Shown piece by piece: positions 41,401 to 50,822 of a stretch of DNA of 64,000 bases. The stretch is from contig OU452207.1 of assembly GCA_911728435.2 (NCBI GenBank), positions 15,277,682 to 15,341,681 on the forward strand. The letters run 5' to 3'. The notes under the pieces are model-generated. The model saw nothing but the letters and a program-made list of their open reading frames with translations. It made no database searches and had not been told where the DNA came from. Position numbers and translations under genes: made by a program. This stretch comes from Apoderus coryli (taxonomy: Eukaryota; Arthropoda; Insecta; Coleoptera; Attelabidae). Numbering within the stretch: the stretch's first letter is position 1; the number at the start of each line of letters is the position of its first letter.

Positions 41401-42153
41401 GAAGCTTTTCTAAATTATGTTACACACCATGGTCTACCAAAAGTAATTACTACAGATAGTGGTAGTGAATTTAAAAATAATGACTTAGAAAATTTCTGTC
41501 AATTACATAAAATCGAATTACATTTCACAACTGCTAAAAATAGCAATTCAAATTCTTTAGTAGAACGATTTCACTCTAGCATTATTGAACATTATCGATG
41601 TTTAAGAGAAGAAAATAAAGACTTCTCTTCTGACCAATTAATGAAGTATACAATACTTAGTTACAATAATTCGATACACAGTGTCACGAAACACACTCCG
41701 TTTGAAATTATAAAAGGACATATAGATAACCCAGACCCATTTGATTTAAATGACCAATTAATTATTTCAGCATATGTACAAGATCATAAACAGTTAACTA
41801 AGAAATTATACGAAAATATTAAGAATCGTAATCAAAATACAAAACAGAAAATAATAACAAAAATAAATGAAAAACGGTTAGAACCCCCTGATTATACTAA
41901 CCAAGAAAAAGTTTATATTCAAACTAAACCTAGAGACAAAAAACTCCCTAAATTTAAAACATGTGAATTAATAGATAGTACCGATATTAAACTAAAAACA
42001 AAAACCGGTACTTATCACAAAAGTTGTGCTAGGAAACCTCGAGAATCCCGACAAGCTAAAAGATGTGCATTGTTACAGGACGGACTAGACAATGAAGTTG
42101 ACAATACTACAACTGGTCATTCTTCTCGTTGTAGAGACCCAGACACAGAATGA
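38419..42153 (+). CDS. pol: Pol of Gypsy element 2: protease-RT-RNase H-integrase
   Basis: The open frame is continuous for 1244 codons from the first ATG and extends upstream to 38299, so a Gag-Pol fusion by -1 frameshift is expected. Protease has LLIDTGSS with D6. RT spans about residues 260-470 with RMPFGLKNSPSTFQRAMDE and YMDD at 423-426. RNase H follows (TTDASNYAIGAILSQ; TDHKPLQWLF). Integrase has the zinc motif H891, H897, C927, C930 and a D,D-35-E core D960, D1013, E1049 (TTDSGSEFKN). All catalytic residues are present. The last 62 nt overlap env. Confidence 0.92.
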   Translation: MKLLIDTGSSKSIIRPSIIEKFYPNTIFHAKTTLKTTLASKDILFQALVPAFPEFGSQHKINFILFDFHDYFDGVIGLNDLIEMKFNIDLVNQKLINDQVTIPFKFRKHTDVSYTISLGPNEKTVKQIPVTIFDGEILIDETTINNLKIPCSLTTAKNGFAPIEFQNFTETSSTTTINEPIKATQFNSESFEVYKFEHFSNNLDFSSKLSKLDIQNLIRTSHMNSEEKNAITNLCNEFSDIFYKQGDKLTFTSKIKHKIKTTDEIPIHTKTYRYPYIHKDEVKRQINDMLDKEIIRHSTSPWSSPIWIVQKKLDASKKQKWRLVIDYRKLNEKTINDRYPIPNINDILDKLGRAHYFTTLDLASGFHQIEMSECSIEKTAFTVENGHYEFLRMPFGLKNSPSTFQRAMDEILKDLQNKICMVYMDDIIIFSTSLQEHIQNLKLVFLKLREACLKIQLDKSEFLRKEVEFLGHIVTPDGIKPNPNKILTIKKFPIPKTQKDIKSFLGLLGYYRKFIKNFAKITKPLTLCLKKNQKVEHTQEFIDCFNTCKNILISEPVLAYPDFNIPFELTTDASNYAIGAILSQNNHPICYASRTLNPAEINYSTIEKELLAIVWSCKYFRPYLFGRELNETDHKPLQWLFSLKEPNSRLVRWRLKLEEFNYTITYKKGKNNQAADSLSRNPPDIDLNVLETVSIMNNPGDIDDIIGEELKNIMEIPNLTEQDLADILDPIENPKSKPKINIISDIQVRPPTKIKEDDSDIETIHTSHENPKLLMPIVERPLNVFKNQVIMACGDNITTNYKKEKIFENNRLYITFPRSNIESCIIKFIKEYFAPKQHYALYFQKSLSPEGFANLIQGYFKHSAFKITQCTKLLTDVESIPEQQEKIKYYHIYKSGHRGINEVTNSLNNNYYWPKLAKDVEIFINNCETCLKNKYDRDPPVIKFNLTPTSSKPFEHIHLDVFKISNCSYLTIIDSFSRYGQAYPIKSVTGQAVVEAFLNYVTHHGLPKVITTDSGSEFKNNDLENFCQLHKIELHFTTAKNSNSNSLVERFHSSIIEHYRCLREENKDFSSDQLMKYTILSYNNSIHSVTKHTPFEIIKGHIDNPDPFDLNDQLIISAYVQDHKQLTKKLYENIKNRNQNTKQKIITKINEKRLEPPDYTNQEKVYIQTKPRDKKLPKFKTCELIDSTDIKLKTKTGTYHKSCARKPRESRQAKRCALLQDGLDNEVDNTTTGHSSRCRDPDTE
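42077..42078 (+). promoter_or_regulatory. Candidate splice acceptor for env (element 2)
   Basis: CATTGTTACAG/G ends 13 bases before the env ATG, inside the end of pol. The TTACAG/G core equals that of element 1. Confidence 0.6.
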
Positions 42154-43810
42154 TGACATCAAACTAACTACCCTTAACAATTATATCCTTCCTATCCAAT
42201 TAAATAATGCAAAGATAATATACAGTAAACATACGTTTCTTCATTATATAGATTTAAGGCATATTATTAATCATATAAATAATCTTCAAATTAATTTTAA
42301 GTTAATTAGAGATAGTATTAGTAAGATAAATTATAGCAACCCTATATCATATCATGGCCTCGCAGATGGTATGCTACTAAGAACAGAATTTCTAATTGAA
42401 AGTACTCAAAAGAAATTGGATAACCTTTTTCCGACTTATGCCCCAAATAAGCGTACAAAAAGAGGTTTATTTGATGCAATAGGTAAAGCTAGTAAATGGC
42501 TCTTCGGCACTCTCGATGTAGATGATGAAAATAAATATAATAAAGCTATTTCATTGCTTCAAGAAAATCAAGAAAATATAGCTCAAGAAGTTAATCTACA
42601 AATTTCACTTTCACAAAAACTTATAAATAATTATAATAAAACGATTAAAATTCTAAGTAATAACCAAGAAAAAATGCAAATTGTTCTGGATAGATTTCAA
42701 GCTGCAGTACAATCTAAAATCAATAACATAAACGACTATATTAACTTCCAAGGTACGATATCTCAAATCAACCTTGATTGTCAAAACGTAATAACTTTTA
42801 TAGATAATATTGAAAATGCGATAGTATTTTCAAAATTAAATACGCTACACAATTCCATTATTTCTAGTAACGAAATACAGGAAATGATAACGTATTTAGA
42901 AAAGATCTACCCTTCAAACAATACACCCAACTTCAAAAACATACTTAATTATTATCAACTCTTAGGAACTCAAATAACTTTTGCAGATAAAAAATTAATA
43001 TTTGCTATTCATGTACCAATTATTCGTTCTAAATCTTATGAATTTTTCCACCTATATCCTATAATCCAAAACCATAAAATATTTACCCCCAACTATCCCT
43101 ATTTGGCACGACAATCAACACAAAACCAATTCGAACAAGAAGAATGTCCACTTCTCGAAGAAACCTATTTCTGCCAAGAAACGTTCATCGCAGAAGACAA
43201 ATGTACAATCGATTTCATACAAGGAAATGCACCCCCCAATTGTGAAACCCTCAAAATATACATCGAAGAACCAGTGGTCGAACAAATAACGCAAGAAGCA
43301 ATATTAATAATTCCATCAAAGTCAGAACGAATCCAAACGAAATGTCGTACAAATCAATATTTAGATATTGAACATCCAACTTTAATTGAAATACCTGCAA
43401 AATGCGAAATCATAGTTAACAACAGAAAATTTGTAAATAATATTGATATTCATATAGGAAAACCATTAATCCTACCAAAAATCAATAATGCGAAAATTAA
43501 AACCTCACAAGTCTATGAAGCAGCTAATTTTACAAAATTGGAATTCACAGACATATACCAAATTCAACAAATTGCGAAACAATTAAAACCGATCCAATTA
43601 AAACATATCGAAAGTCAACAACCAATAATACTTGGAAGCATATTAGCAATAGTAATTATCACGATAATATTGCTAATAACCTGGAAGAAAAGAAAATCGA
43701 TCTGGAAACGTTTAAGACACCCCAAGAAGATAGAACCCAATACCGAAGAAGGTCAAAGCAACACCCCAAACCAGCATTCGAAAAGAGGGTCCCTCTTTTT
43801 CTCATCTTAA
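42092..43810 (+). CDS. env: Env (F-type fusion glycoprotein) of Gypsy element 2, intact frame
   Basis: The 572-residue frame has a signal peptide (residues 1 to about 18, hydrophobic LVILLVV core), and a furin-type R-T-K-R site at 121-124 followed by a fusion-peptide-like segment GLFDAIGKASKWLFG. Long coiled-coil helices come next, then a cysteine-containing ectodomain (residues about 350-460), a transmembrane helix at 511-530 and a basic cytoplasmic tail of about 42 residues. This is the layout of errantivirus Env. No stop or frameshift is present. It overlaps pol by 62 nt in another frame and would be made from spliced RNA. Confidence 0.92.
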   Translation: MKLTILQLVILLVVETQTQNDDIKLTTLNNYILPIQLNNAKIIYSKHTFLHYIDLRHIINHINNLQINFKLIRDSISKINYSNPISYHGLADGMLLRTEFLIESTQKKLDNLFPTYAPNKRTKRGLFDAIGKASKWLFGTLDVDDENKYNKAISLLQENQENIAQEVNLQISLSQKLINNYNKTIKILSNNQEKMQIVLDRFQAAVQSKINNINDYINFQGTISQINLDCQNVITFIDNIENAIVFSKLNTLHNSIISSNEIQEMITYLEKIYPSNNTPNFKNILNYYQLLGTQITFADKKLIFAIHVPIIRSKSYEFFHLYPIIQNHKIFTPNYPYLARQSTQNQFEQEECPLLEETYFCQETFIAEDKCTIDFIQGNAPPNCETLKIYIEEPVVEQITQEAILIIPSKSERIQTKCRTNQYLDIEHPTLIEIPAKCEIIVNNRKFVNNIDIHIGKPLILPKINNAKIKTSQVYEAANFTKLEFTDIYQIQQIAKQLKPIQLKHIESQQPIILGSILAIVIITIILLITWKKRKSIWKRLRHPKKIEPNTEEGQSNTPNQHSKRGSLFFSS

Positions 43811-43820
43811 GGGATGGAGG
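43811..43820 (+). promoter_or_regulatory. Polypurine tract of element 2
   Basis: GGGATGGAGG begins immediately after the env stop codon. It is followed by AGTTACATAC and then the LTR start shared with the 5' copy. Confidence 0.75.
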
Positions 43821-43830
43821 AGTTACATAC

Positions 43831-44068
43831 GCAGAAATTGCTTTACTTTTATTATATTAGAAATATTATATTAGACAGTAACCTAATATTACTTATATAT
43901 TCATTTGCTTAGTTTGTATTTAATTCATAATAATTATATTTCATTACGTTTAAAATAATAATTTAAAAACATTCTTGATTGTAAGCTCACTGAATAAAGA
44001 CCTTATAATTTCATTTACGAATTTTGTATTGTTTTTAAAAATCGGTTTTGGGAAACCAAAGATAAAAC
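43831..44068 (+). repeat. 3' LTR of Gypsy element 2
   Basis: It matches 36416-36655 over its whole length with a two-base length difference in a T run (ATTCATTTGCTTAG against ATTCATTTTTGCTTAG). It is followed by the TATA target copy. Confidence 0.9.
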
Positions 44069-44146
44069 TATAGGAGATTTTTTCATATAAAATGAATGAG
44101 ATACGATATTTTGCTGTTAAAATAAGAACAATAAATTTTAGGTTGT

Positions 44147-45775
44147 TTAGTGCAAAAGATTATCATAAAAATAGTGCGTGTCTTTGACAGCTTTCAGTTC
44201 TTGGAGATGTTGCCATTTCTCCTCTTTAATTTTACATGGACCTGTGAGCAAGTGCGGATAATCTGAAATTAATTCAACACTTTTTGGACGACAAGGTAGC
44301 TCTATGAAGTCATCTTCAAAATTGAGCTTAACTGAAATTTGACCATTCGGTGAATATCTCAAAACTCGGATGTCTTTAATTACAGGGTCCTTTGCCATTT
44401 TTCCTGGTCTGATTGATGGATATCTCAGATTATTTGAATATTTTTGAAAAATCCAAACTCTGTTGGAGTTGATATGGAAATGGCGTAACTCTAGCCTCCT
44501 TAGACACACTGACATAATCACTAGGTGGGTGTATTTCACGATTCCTCAGTTTTCTTTCTATAGTACTGTGAACCGAGTAACACTCCATTTGATTGTTTAA
44601 CATAGTAAAATTTAATAAAGCATTGGAAATAATATTATTTCTGTTCTGAGCAGGGCATCCATCTGACCAAATAATTATTGGAAGGTTTTCAGGTGTCAAA
44701 CAAAGCTCAACATGATGTGAAAGTCGATGCAACTAATCTTTCGTTGCCAAACTATAAACTGTGTAGTTGTGACAACATAATTTGGTTTTAAAATAGATTT
44801 TTCCAGCATTAAGATATGGGGACAGCTTAACAGCGTGCACGTCTACTGTAATAGTTACGCACATTTTTTCTTCTGCCGTGGCCTTGTCTTTAGATTTTTC
44901 TTTCCTTGCTGCCTCTTTTCTTCTTTGATGTTTCGTGTGGTCTTCCTCAGATGTGTTCCCGCATTTAAAAGAAACAGAGGGGGAGAGTAAACTGATAAAT
45001 TTTTCGAATGAAAAACTTTAGTGAAAGACTTCCTAGCCAGACTTGGTTCACCTTTTTCTTCGGTATATTTCAAGTATAATTTGTAGACATCAGATAACGA
45101 CTGGAAATGTGGTTCAAGATAAAGCCTTGGTGAGTCTTTTCTGCAGTAGTGTGCAGGCAGTTTTGGTAATTCTTCCAAGAATTTATTTAGGATTTCATAT
45201 TGAGCTTTATATTATTCGTTAACTCTTTGTTTGATTTTTCAGGATGAAGTCCATAAGAACTTTGATCAACCCATGCCTGAACCGTTTTATAACCAATAGC
45301 CAAGCTATTCGTAAACATCTTGCGACATATTTGTAAGTTATTCAAAGTGTAGATATAAGTACCTTCTCTTCTTGAAGAACATTCCACAGTCTTTCGAACA
45401 TTTTTTGATACGTTAGAAGATAAAAAAACCCGTCTTTGGTCCCAGTTCATACACTCCCAAAATTGTTTGAAAATTTGCTTTCTGGTTTGCTCAGAAATTT
45501 CGAGACAATGTCGGTTTGACGACTTTTCGCAAAACTTAGATTGACAGTGGCGCTTTATTACCTTTTGAGCTTTGACTACGTTCTGTTTTAGTTTGCCATC
45601 TTCGTTCTTTTTAATTCCAAGGTATTGTTTGCCTTTCATGCGGAGTTCTTTATTTTTATTTCTTACCCACTCAGTCTCATTTGCTTTGAGGCGCCGTTTT
45701 CTACCTTCATCAGCATTCTCATTCTCTTCACTTATTTGTTCTTCTACTCTCCTCCATTCTTACTCTCGACAGTTT
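44147..45775 (-). pseudogene. DDE-transposase-like gene of an unnamed insect family, copy B
   Basis: Blocks in order on the minus strand: a basic N-terminus with LKANETEWVRNKNKELRMKG and KGKQYLGIKKNEDG; a KFCEK cysteine block; QWECMN.DQRRVFL; LPKLPAHYCRKDSPRLYLEP; YKLYLKYTEEKG; TITVDVHAVKLSPYL (probable first acidic residue, around 44830); IIWSDGCPAQNRNN (second, around 44665); SVHSTIERKLRNREI (possible third); and the conserved end RPGKMAKDPVIKDIRVLRY ... YFYDNLL. Four or more frameshifts occur. Copy A belongs to the same broad group. I propose a D..D..E RNase H fold by motif layout only; the family name is unknown to me. Confidence 0.6.
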
Positions 45776-45779
45776 GGAA

Positions 45780-46425
45780 TGATAATAATAATAATAATAA
45801 ATGTTTTATTGTGCAAAAAAAACCAAATGACAAATCAAGAATACAAAGTTTGCTTACAAATAACAAATCAGTCACTTAGGCTAGTTTACACAAAAGGAAT
45901 AAGATTTGGCTATAGCCACTCTTCCACTTATTCCAAACTTAACACGGTACAAAAGAAACACGCACTTATGAATATAATTTAGGGAAATAGTCTGCGCCTC
46001 AACTCTCTCTTGAAACTAAACAACGATAAGTTAAGAATATCTATTAAGTTATTTAAAAGTTTAGGACCATTATATGAAAAACATCCTTCAAATTTAGCAG
46101 TAGAATGTTGAGGAATTGTAAAGGAGTTGAAGCGCAAAGCAAGTCCGTGGACATTATATCTCCTCAAGAGCAAGTCAGCAAGGTACTGGGGTATATGGAA
46201 CGTAAGAATTTTATACAACAAGACAGAATACAAGTAATGAAACCGAATGGCGAGCCTAGGTACTTTTAGTTTAGTAAGAAATGGAGTAATATGAGCTGCG
46301 AAGGGAACTTTGCACACGAATCTTATACCTGCATTCTGTATTCGCTGCAATTTATCTTTATTACAAGAAATCGCTTTGGGATTTCCCAGTCGTTTTGTGG
46401 TAGTTTTATCTATGACTCATTGAGG
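45780..46425 (-). pseudogene. 5'-truncated non-LTR retrotransposon, RT C-terminal end
   Basis: The minus frame 45979-46350 gives MQRIQNAGIRFVCKVP, HITPFLTKLKVPRLAIRF, LTFHIPQYLADLL and FSYNGPKLLNNLI, the standard C-terminal block after the RT of Jockey/CR1-like elements. The 3' end is an AATAAT repeat at 45782-45799 on the plus strand. It abuts the 5' end of DDE-like copy B. Confidence 0.7.
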
Positions 46426-46474
46426 GTTGTAAAAAAAAATAAAAAACTAAAAATATTGAAAATAAATAGAAACA

Positions 46475-46890
46475 TTTTTGAGTTATAGTTTAACTTTCAA
46501 AGAAATCTTGAATTGAAATAAAAAAATTACTGAAAATATTACTTTTTTGTTCTTAACAAAATAAATAAATTTTTGACTCACCGCGTATATAAATTTAAAG
46601 TGCTTATGCTAAAAATATGTGAGACCATTCTAACAAATTAAAAAAAATATTTTTTTTCTATTTATTAGGTCCTGCCGTGTCTAAAAGTCTTGAGAAATAA
46701 ATAGAAACAATTTTGAGTTACCTCGTATATAACCTCTAAAAGCTTATAGTTTCACCTCTAAAAAATGTTGAATTGAAATCTAAGAAAATCAAGAAAATAC
46801 TGAAAATATTACTTTTCTGTCCTTAAAAAAATAAACAAATACATTTTTGACTCACCCCGTATATAAATTTAAAGTGTATGCTAAAAATTT
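46475..46890. repeat. Two direct repeats of ~150 bp
   Basis: Blocks in 46475-46620 (TTGAATTGAAAT, ACTGAAAATATTACTTTT, TTTTTGACTCACCGCGTATA) recur in the same order and orientation at 46740-46890. The shared motif CACC.CGTATATAAATTTAAA suggests the end of a DNA element copied in tandem. No coding sequence is present. Confidence 0.6.
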
Positions 46891-48737
46891 CTAAACATTT
46901 AAAATTTAATTGATTGCGGCTAATTAATGTTTTTTTTGCATCACCCTGTACATGATGCTTATTAATTAATGTTGTTATAATCTGATAAATACTTAATGTA
47001 AATAATAAATCCACTCGTCAAATTCAATAACCTTATAAAATTTTATACTAAATACCTACTATAAATATATTAGATAGGTATTTTAAATCTGCTAGCCTAA
47101 AAATGGCTGCCTATAATATGATTATCATCATAGGTGACGTTATTTTTAATATCTCTCTATTTGAACATCGTTGGTGTTAAATTAACGTTAATAGCGGCAG
47201 ACGTTATTTATATCTCTTTATTATGGTTCGTTGGTTTGTCATAATTTGATAATATTTTTTTTCTAACGTTGGTGTCACTTATTTTTCTAATAGTTTGCTT
47301 GACAGTTCCCAGTTCCTTTTGTCAAAATAGTTTGTTTATATTAATAGTCGAGCCATTATTCTCATGTTTAACATTAATTTCTATCAATCTATTGATTTAT
47401 TGTATTTACGTACGTGTATTTAAATAAAATTATTGGAGATACTTAGTATGAATAGGTAAGGTAGTTTTGTATCGAAGCAATAAGTATAGCAACTTTATTT
47501 TAGTGTAGATAACTACTTACTATTGATATGAATACATAGTGGCTATACTTACTTAGTTAAACTTATACAAAATTACGTACCTATTTTGTTTCATTGAATG
47601 TTTTTGATACACCTAGGATATCTGTAATTACTTTTTGAACAAAAACAGACCTAAGTAGGTATTCGGCACCTAGTAATATCTCAAAGTACCTACAACCAAT
47701 AGGTTCACATGAAGTAATCTTTAATTTAGTTTCAAGCAAATCTAAATAATAATAATAGGTTATAATAATAAGAATGTACCTACCTACCGATGTTGCCCTC
47801 ATAATAGAAATTTTAATTAGATAGCTTTTCCTCGGTACAGTAGGTATAACTTGAAAAATGGATTCAAGTTTGCTCTAAAGTAAGAAATAAAACACTTAGA
47901 TATTGTTATTGGAATAAATCTAATGTCCATTGAGTAAGAATTGTTTAAAGTCGATAGGTATTAAATTCTTGTTATGGTTCCTGGAAAGTTTTTATTGAGT
48001 ATAGTATGGTAGTTTTAAAAGTGCCTTCGTATGCTGAAAAGGTGTATATGGTAAGATATAATTGTGATAATATGTTGTAAATATTTTACCTCCATGTAGT
48101 TGAAAGATTCATAGTTTTATTCGTAACTCGTAACACATGAACTAAAACCTCTCCTTTTATCACCCCTATGTTTGCAGATATGTTGTAAAACTACTGTGGA
48201 AAATGAGCCATGTTATTTATTTTCTGTATCCTCTTTGTCTTGGTATCGTATTTTGAGTTTTTCCTACAAATAATGGTAAGTTAAGTCGTTGCGGCATGTC
48301 AACAAATAATTTCATCAAAGTGTACGGTGAGAACCCTATTTTATATGATTGTACACTTACCTTCCGGTATATATTCTTTTTCAATTTCCATTCTGTGTTT
48401 TACAGTAATATTTTTGCACATTTTTGGAAATTATTGTATTTACGTTGTTTTACTATAGACAGTATACCTAGTACATGTTAATTATTATGACAGATGGATT
48501 TATGTTATAATTTGACACTATGGAAAACCTCTACTTCTTTGGTGGTGGAGTTCAGTGTATTTGCATTATTTTTAAGATAAGTAAGCATCAGTTTTGACTG
48601 GAAATTTTCATATAAGGTTTGTTAGCTAGGTGCTTTCAATACAAACAATTATTTATTGATATCGTATTTTTTTTGTGTGCGGTAGCTGTCACAGTTTATA
48701 TGACATTTGGAATAGTGATATTTATAAAAGGAACGTA
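46891..48737. other. No gene seen; short internal repeats
   Basis: The region is A+T-rich with scattered GTAGGTA/TACCTAC words. GACGTTATTT..TATCTCT and CGTTGG recur at 47146 and 47203. The block 47320-47400 weakly matches 49025-49125 (ATTTCTATCAA and CATGTTT shared). No open frame resembles a known protein. Confidence 0.4.
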
Positions 48738-48978
48738 GTATGTGTGAAGTGAGAAAAGGAACGTAGTATGTGTGAAGTGAGTCATATTTTTAAAGATTAA
48801 TACTTTTTCAATAGAATTTACGAATGTGTACCTTATTCTTGCCTACGAGTGTGACTAAAAATATACGAAATTGCTTCTCCCATATGTTTTTCTAAGAATA
48901 TAGTCATGAAAATTTTTTTAAAAAAAGTCGACAAATTCCAATATAGTTGACACCTGTAGTTTCACGTCATAATTTGGT
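48738..48978 (+). repeat. Dispersed repeat, copy 2, with a 27-bp tandem duplication
   Basis: It is the reverse complement of 36062-36285. At its left border (about 48728-48781) a 27-bp word containing GGAACGTAGTATGTGTGAAG is present twice in tandem, which the other copy lacks. Confidence 0.75.
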
Positions 48979-49239
48979 TTTGGTCAGAATGTTTTTTCTA
49001 ACGACAGACAAATTGCTTGTGTGAAATAGGTTATTATTATTTTCTTTGTTTACATTCATAGACTAAAAGTTTTCGGCATTATTTTCATGTTTTAGGTCAA
49101 TTTCTATCAACATGTTGTATATTGTAGTGTTATAAAAAGGTTATTCGATATAGTTGTAGTAAATTTAGAAGTTGTCATTGTGTATTTGAAGTAATATTAC
49201 TGAAAAAGTGATAATAACCTAAAGTGACAGTGTCATGAG

Positions 49240-49513
49240 AGGCGTCAGATGGATGGATGTGATCATATATTTGTGAATAACTGCTGGATGATATCTCCCT
49301 CTGCGTCGCACATTTAAATTAACTGTGTAGATGTAATTAAATTAATTAATTAAAATTGAAAAGTACCCGTTGGGATGCTGCAAAAAACAAATTTTCCATA
49401 TAGACCGACCTGCGGCTGCACCTTCGGTGCAGCTTTAAGGTAAGTCACATAGATAGCGGTCCTTTTTTGTAGGTTTTCGACGACAAACACAGCACTATCA
49501 GAAATTATTATTA
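49240..49513. other. Non-coding stretch with a short perfect hairpin
   Basis: 49415-49433 reads GCTGCACCTTCGGTGCAGC, a perfect 7-bp stem with a 5-base loop, next to the ATT simple repeat that ends the neighbouring non-LTR copy. A small minus-strand open frame crosses it but resembles nothing I know. Confidence 0.45.
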
Positions 49514-50822
49514 TTAATAATTTGCCAGATAATAGTAATACACTTGCGAACAATAGTCCAGGTGTGGGTAAATCAATGATTTTACGAGCATCAACTTTGT
49601 ACCTTCATCCAACAAATACTTTAAATGATACATAGATTTTAGCCTAAAAAAGGAATTCCTGTACAGTTGAGAACAATGATCATCAAAACTCATTTTACTA
49701 TCAATTAGTACACCTAAATCTTTAGCGTTATTCACCCACTGCACCAATGTTCCGTCAACGAAAATACTACTAGAAGCCCGAATCAACTCAGTATGGCGTT
49801 CATTCGCGATACACAGAGCGACAGTTTTATTAGGATTTAATCTCAAACCATGACATTTACACCAATCCGAAAAGTGGGACAGATCTTGGTTAAGATTATA
49901 AATAGTATTTTGAAATTCGGAAATAGAGCAATGAGAATATATTTGCGCGTCATCTGCGTAAAGATGTATTGCAGAATGAGCTATGTTCATGGGCAAATCA
50001 AAAGTAAAAATTGTAAAAAGAAGCGGACCAAGGATGCTTCCTTGTGGCACACCGCTTCTCAATTCCCTGAACTGAGAGCATGAAGATCTGATCTTGACAC
50101 ATTGATTTCTATGGAATAAATAGCTACAAAACCATTTTATAGAAACTTCGTCGAAGCCCAAGTAATTAAGCTTGCCCATCAAAAGCTGAAAGTTCACAAA
50201 GTCAAAGGCCTTGCTCTGATCAAGTAAGACCAAAATACTGCAATTTCCCTTATCCATATGAGATATCATTTGTAACTTTTAGTAAAGCGGTTGAAGTGGA
50301 ATGGTGTGGACGAAACCCAGACTGCACAACAGGTAAAATGCGGAGTTGATCCAAATAATCCCGAATCTGGAGTGATACGATTCTCTCAAGCATCTTTGAC
50401 AGAGTAGGCAGTAGACTAATCGGTCTCAGATCAGTTAAGGATTTAGGTGCTGCGACCTTTGGAAGCGGAATGACCAAAGTAGACTTCCAAGCTGTTGGAA
50501 ATTCACCCAAACGAACACAGTCGCTGAAGATATTCTTTATGACACCACAGCAATATGGAATAATCAGATGCAGCATTCTTGCATTGATACCATCAACTCC
50601 AAAAGCATTGGACTTCAACGAATTTAGACTATTTAAAACATCAATGGTATTAATTTCTTTGAAACTGAAAGAAGAATCATTAAACAAAGTATTACTTTTG
50701 TAAAAATTTAAGGTATTAGCGTCAATTTGTGTTTGTCCAGTTACACCAACAAAATAATCATTGATTTCCTCGGGCGAATTAAAGTTATCAGATAGATAAC
50801 CGATCGTATTCGAGGGAACACC
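49514..50822 (-). pseudogene. Non-LTR retrotransposon reverse transcriptase, truncated both ends
   Basis: Two minus-strand frames (50250-50687, then 49514-50269) overlap across one frameshift. They read SLKSNAFGVDGINARML, WKSTLVIPLPKVAAP, LRPISLLPTLSKMLERIV, VQSGFRPHHSTSTALL, LLDQSKAFDFVNFQLL, GVPQGSILGPLLFTIF and the catalytic LYADDAQIYS, then a thumb ending SLIYPHLDYCSQVYY. The upstream part to 50822 shows EINDYFVG, the segment between endonuclease and RT. The endonuclease and C-terminal domain are absent. It belongs to the Jockey/CR1-like group. Confidence 0.8.

Larger units (their letters stand above)
36416..44068 (+). mobile_element. Errantivirus-like Gypsy element 2 (near-intact)
   Basis: Near-identical LTRs (36416-36655 and 43831-44068, differing mainly by two T residues) bracket gag, a full-length pol and a full-length env. 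The flanks share TATA (36412-36415 and 44069-44072), the target preferred by errantiviruses. Only gag carries a visible frameshift. It is younger than element 1 and shares its primer type, frameshift signal and env splice layout. Confidence 0.9.

Noticed and set aside
49350..49553. Minus-strand 67-codon frame next to the RT copy
   Set aside because: It crosses the ATT tail and a hairpin and does not continue the reverse transcriptase. No family resemblance.
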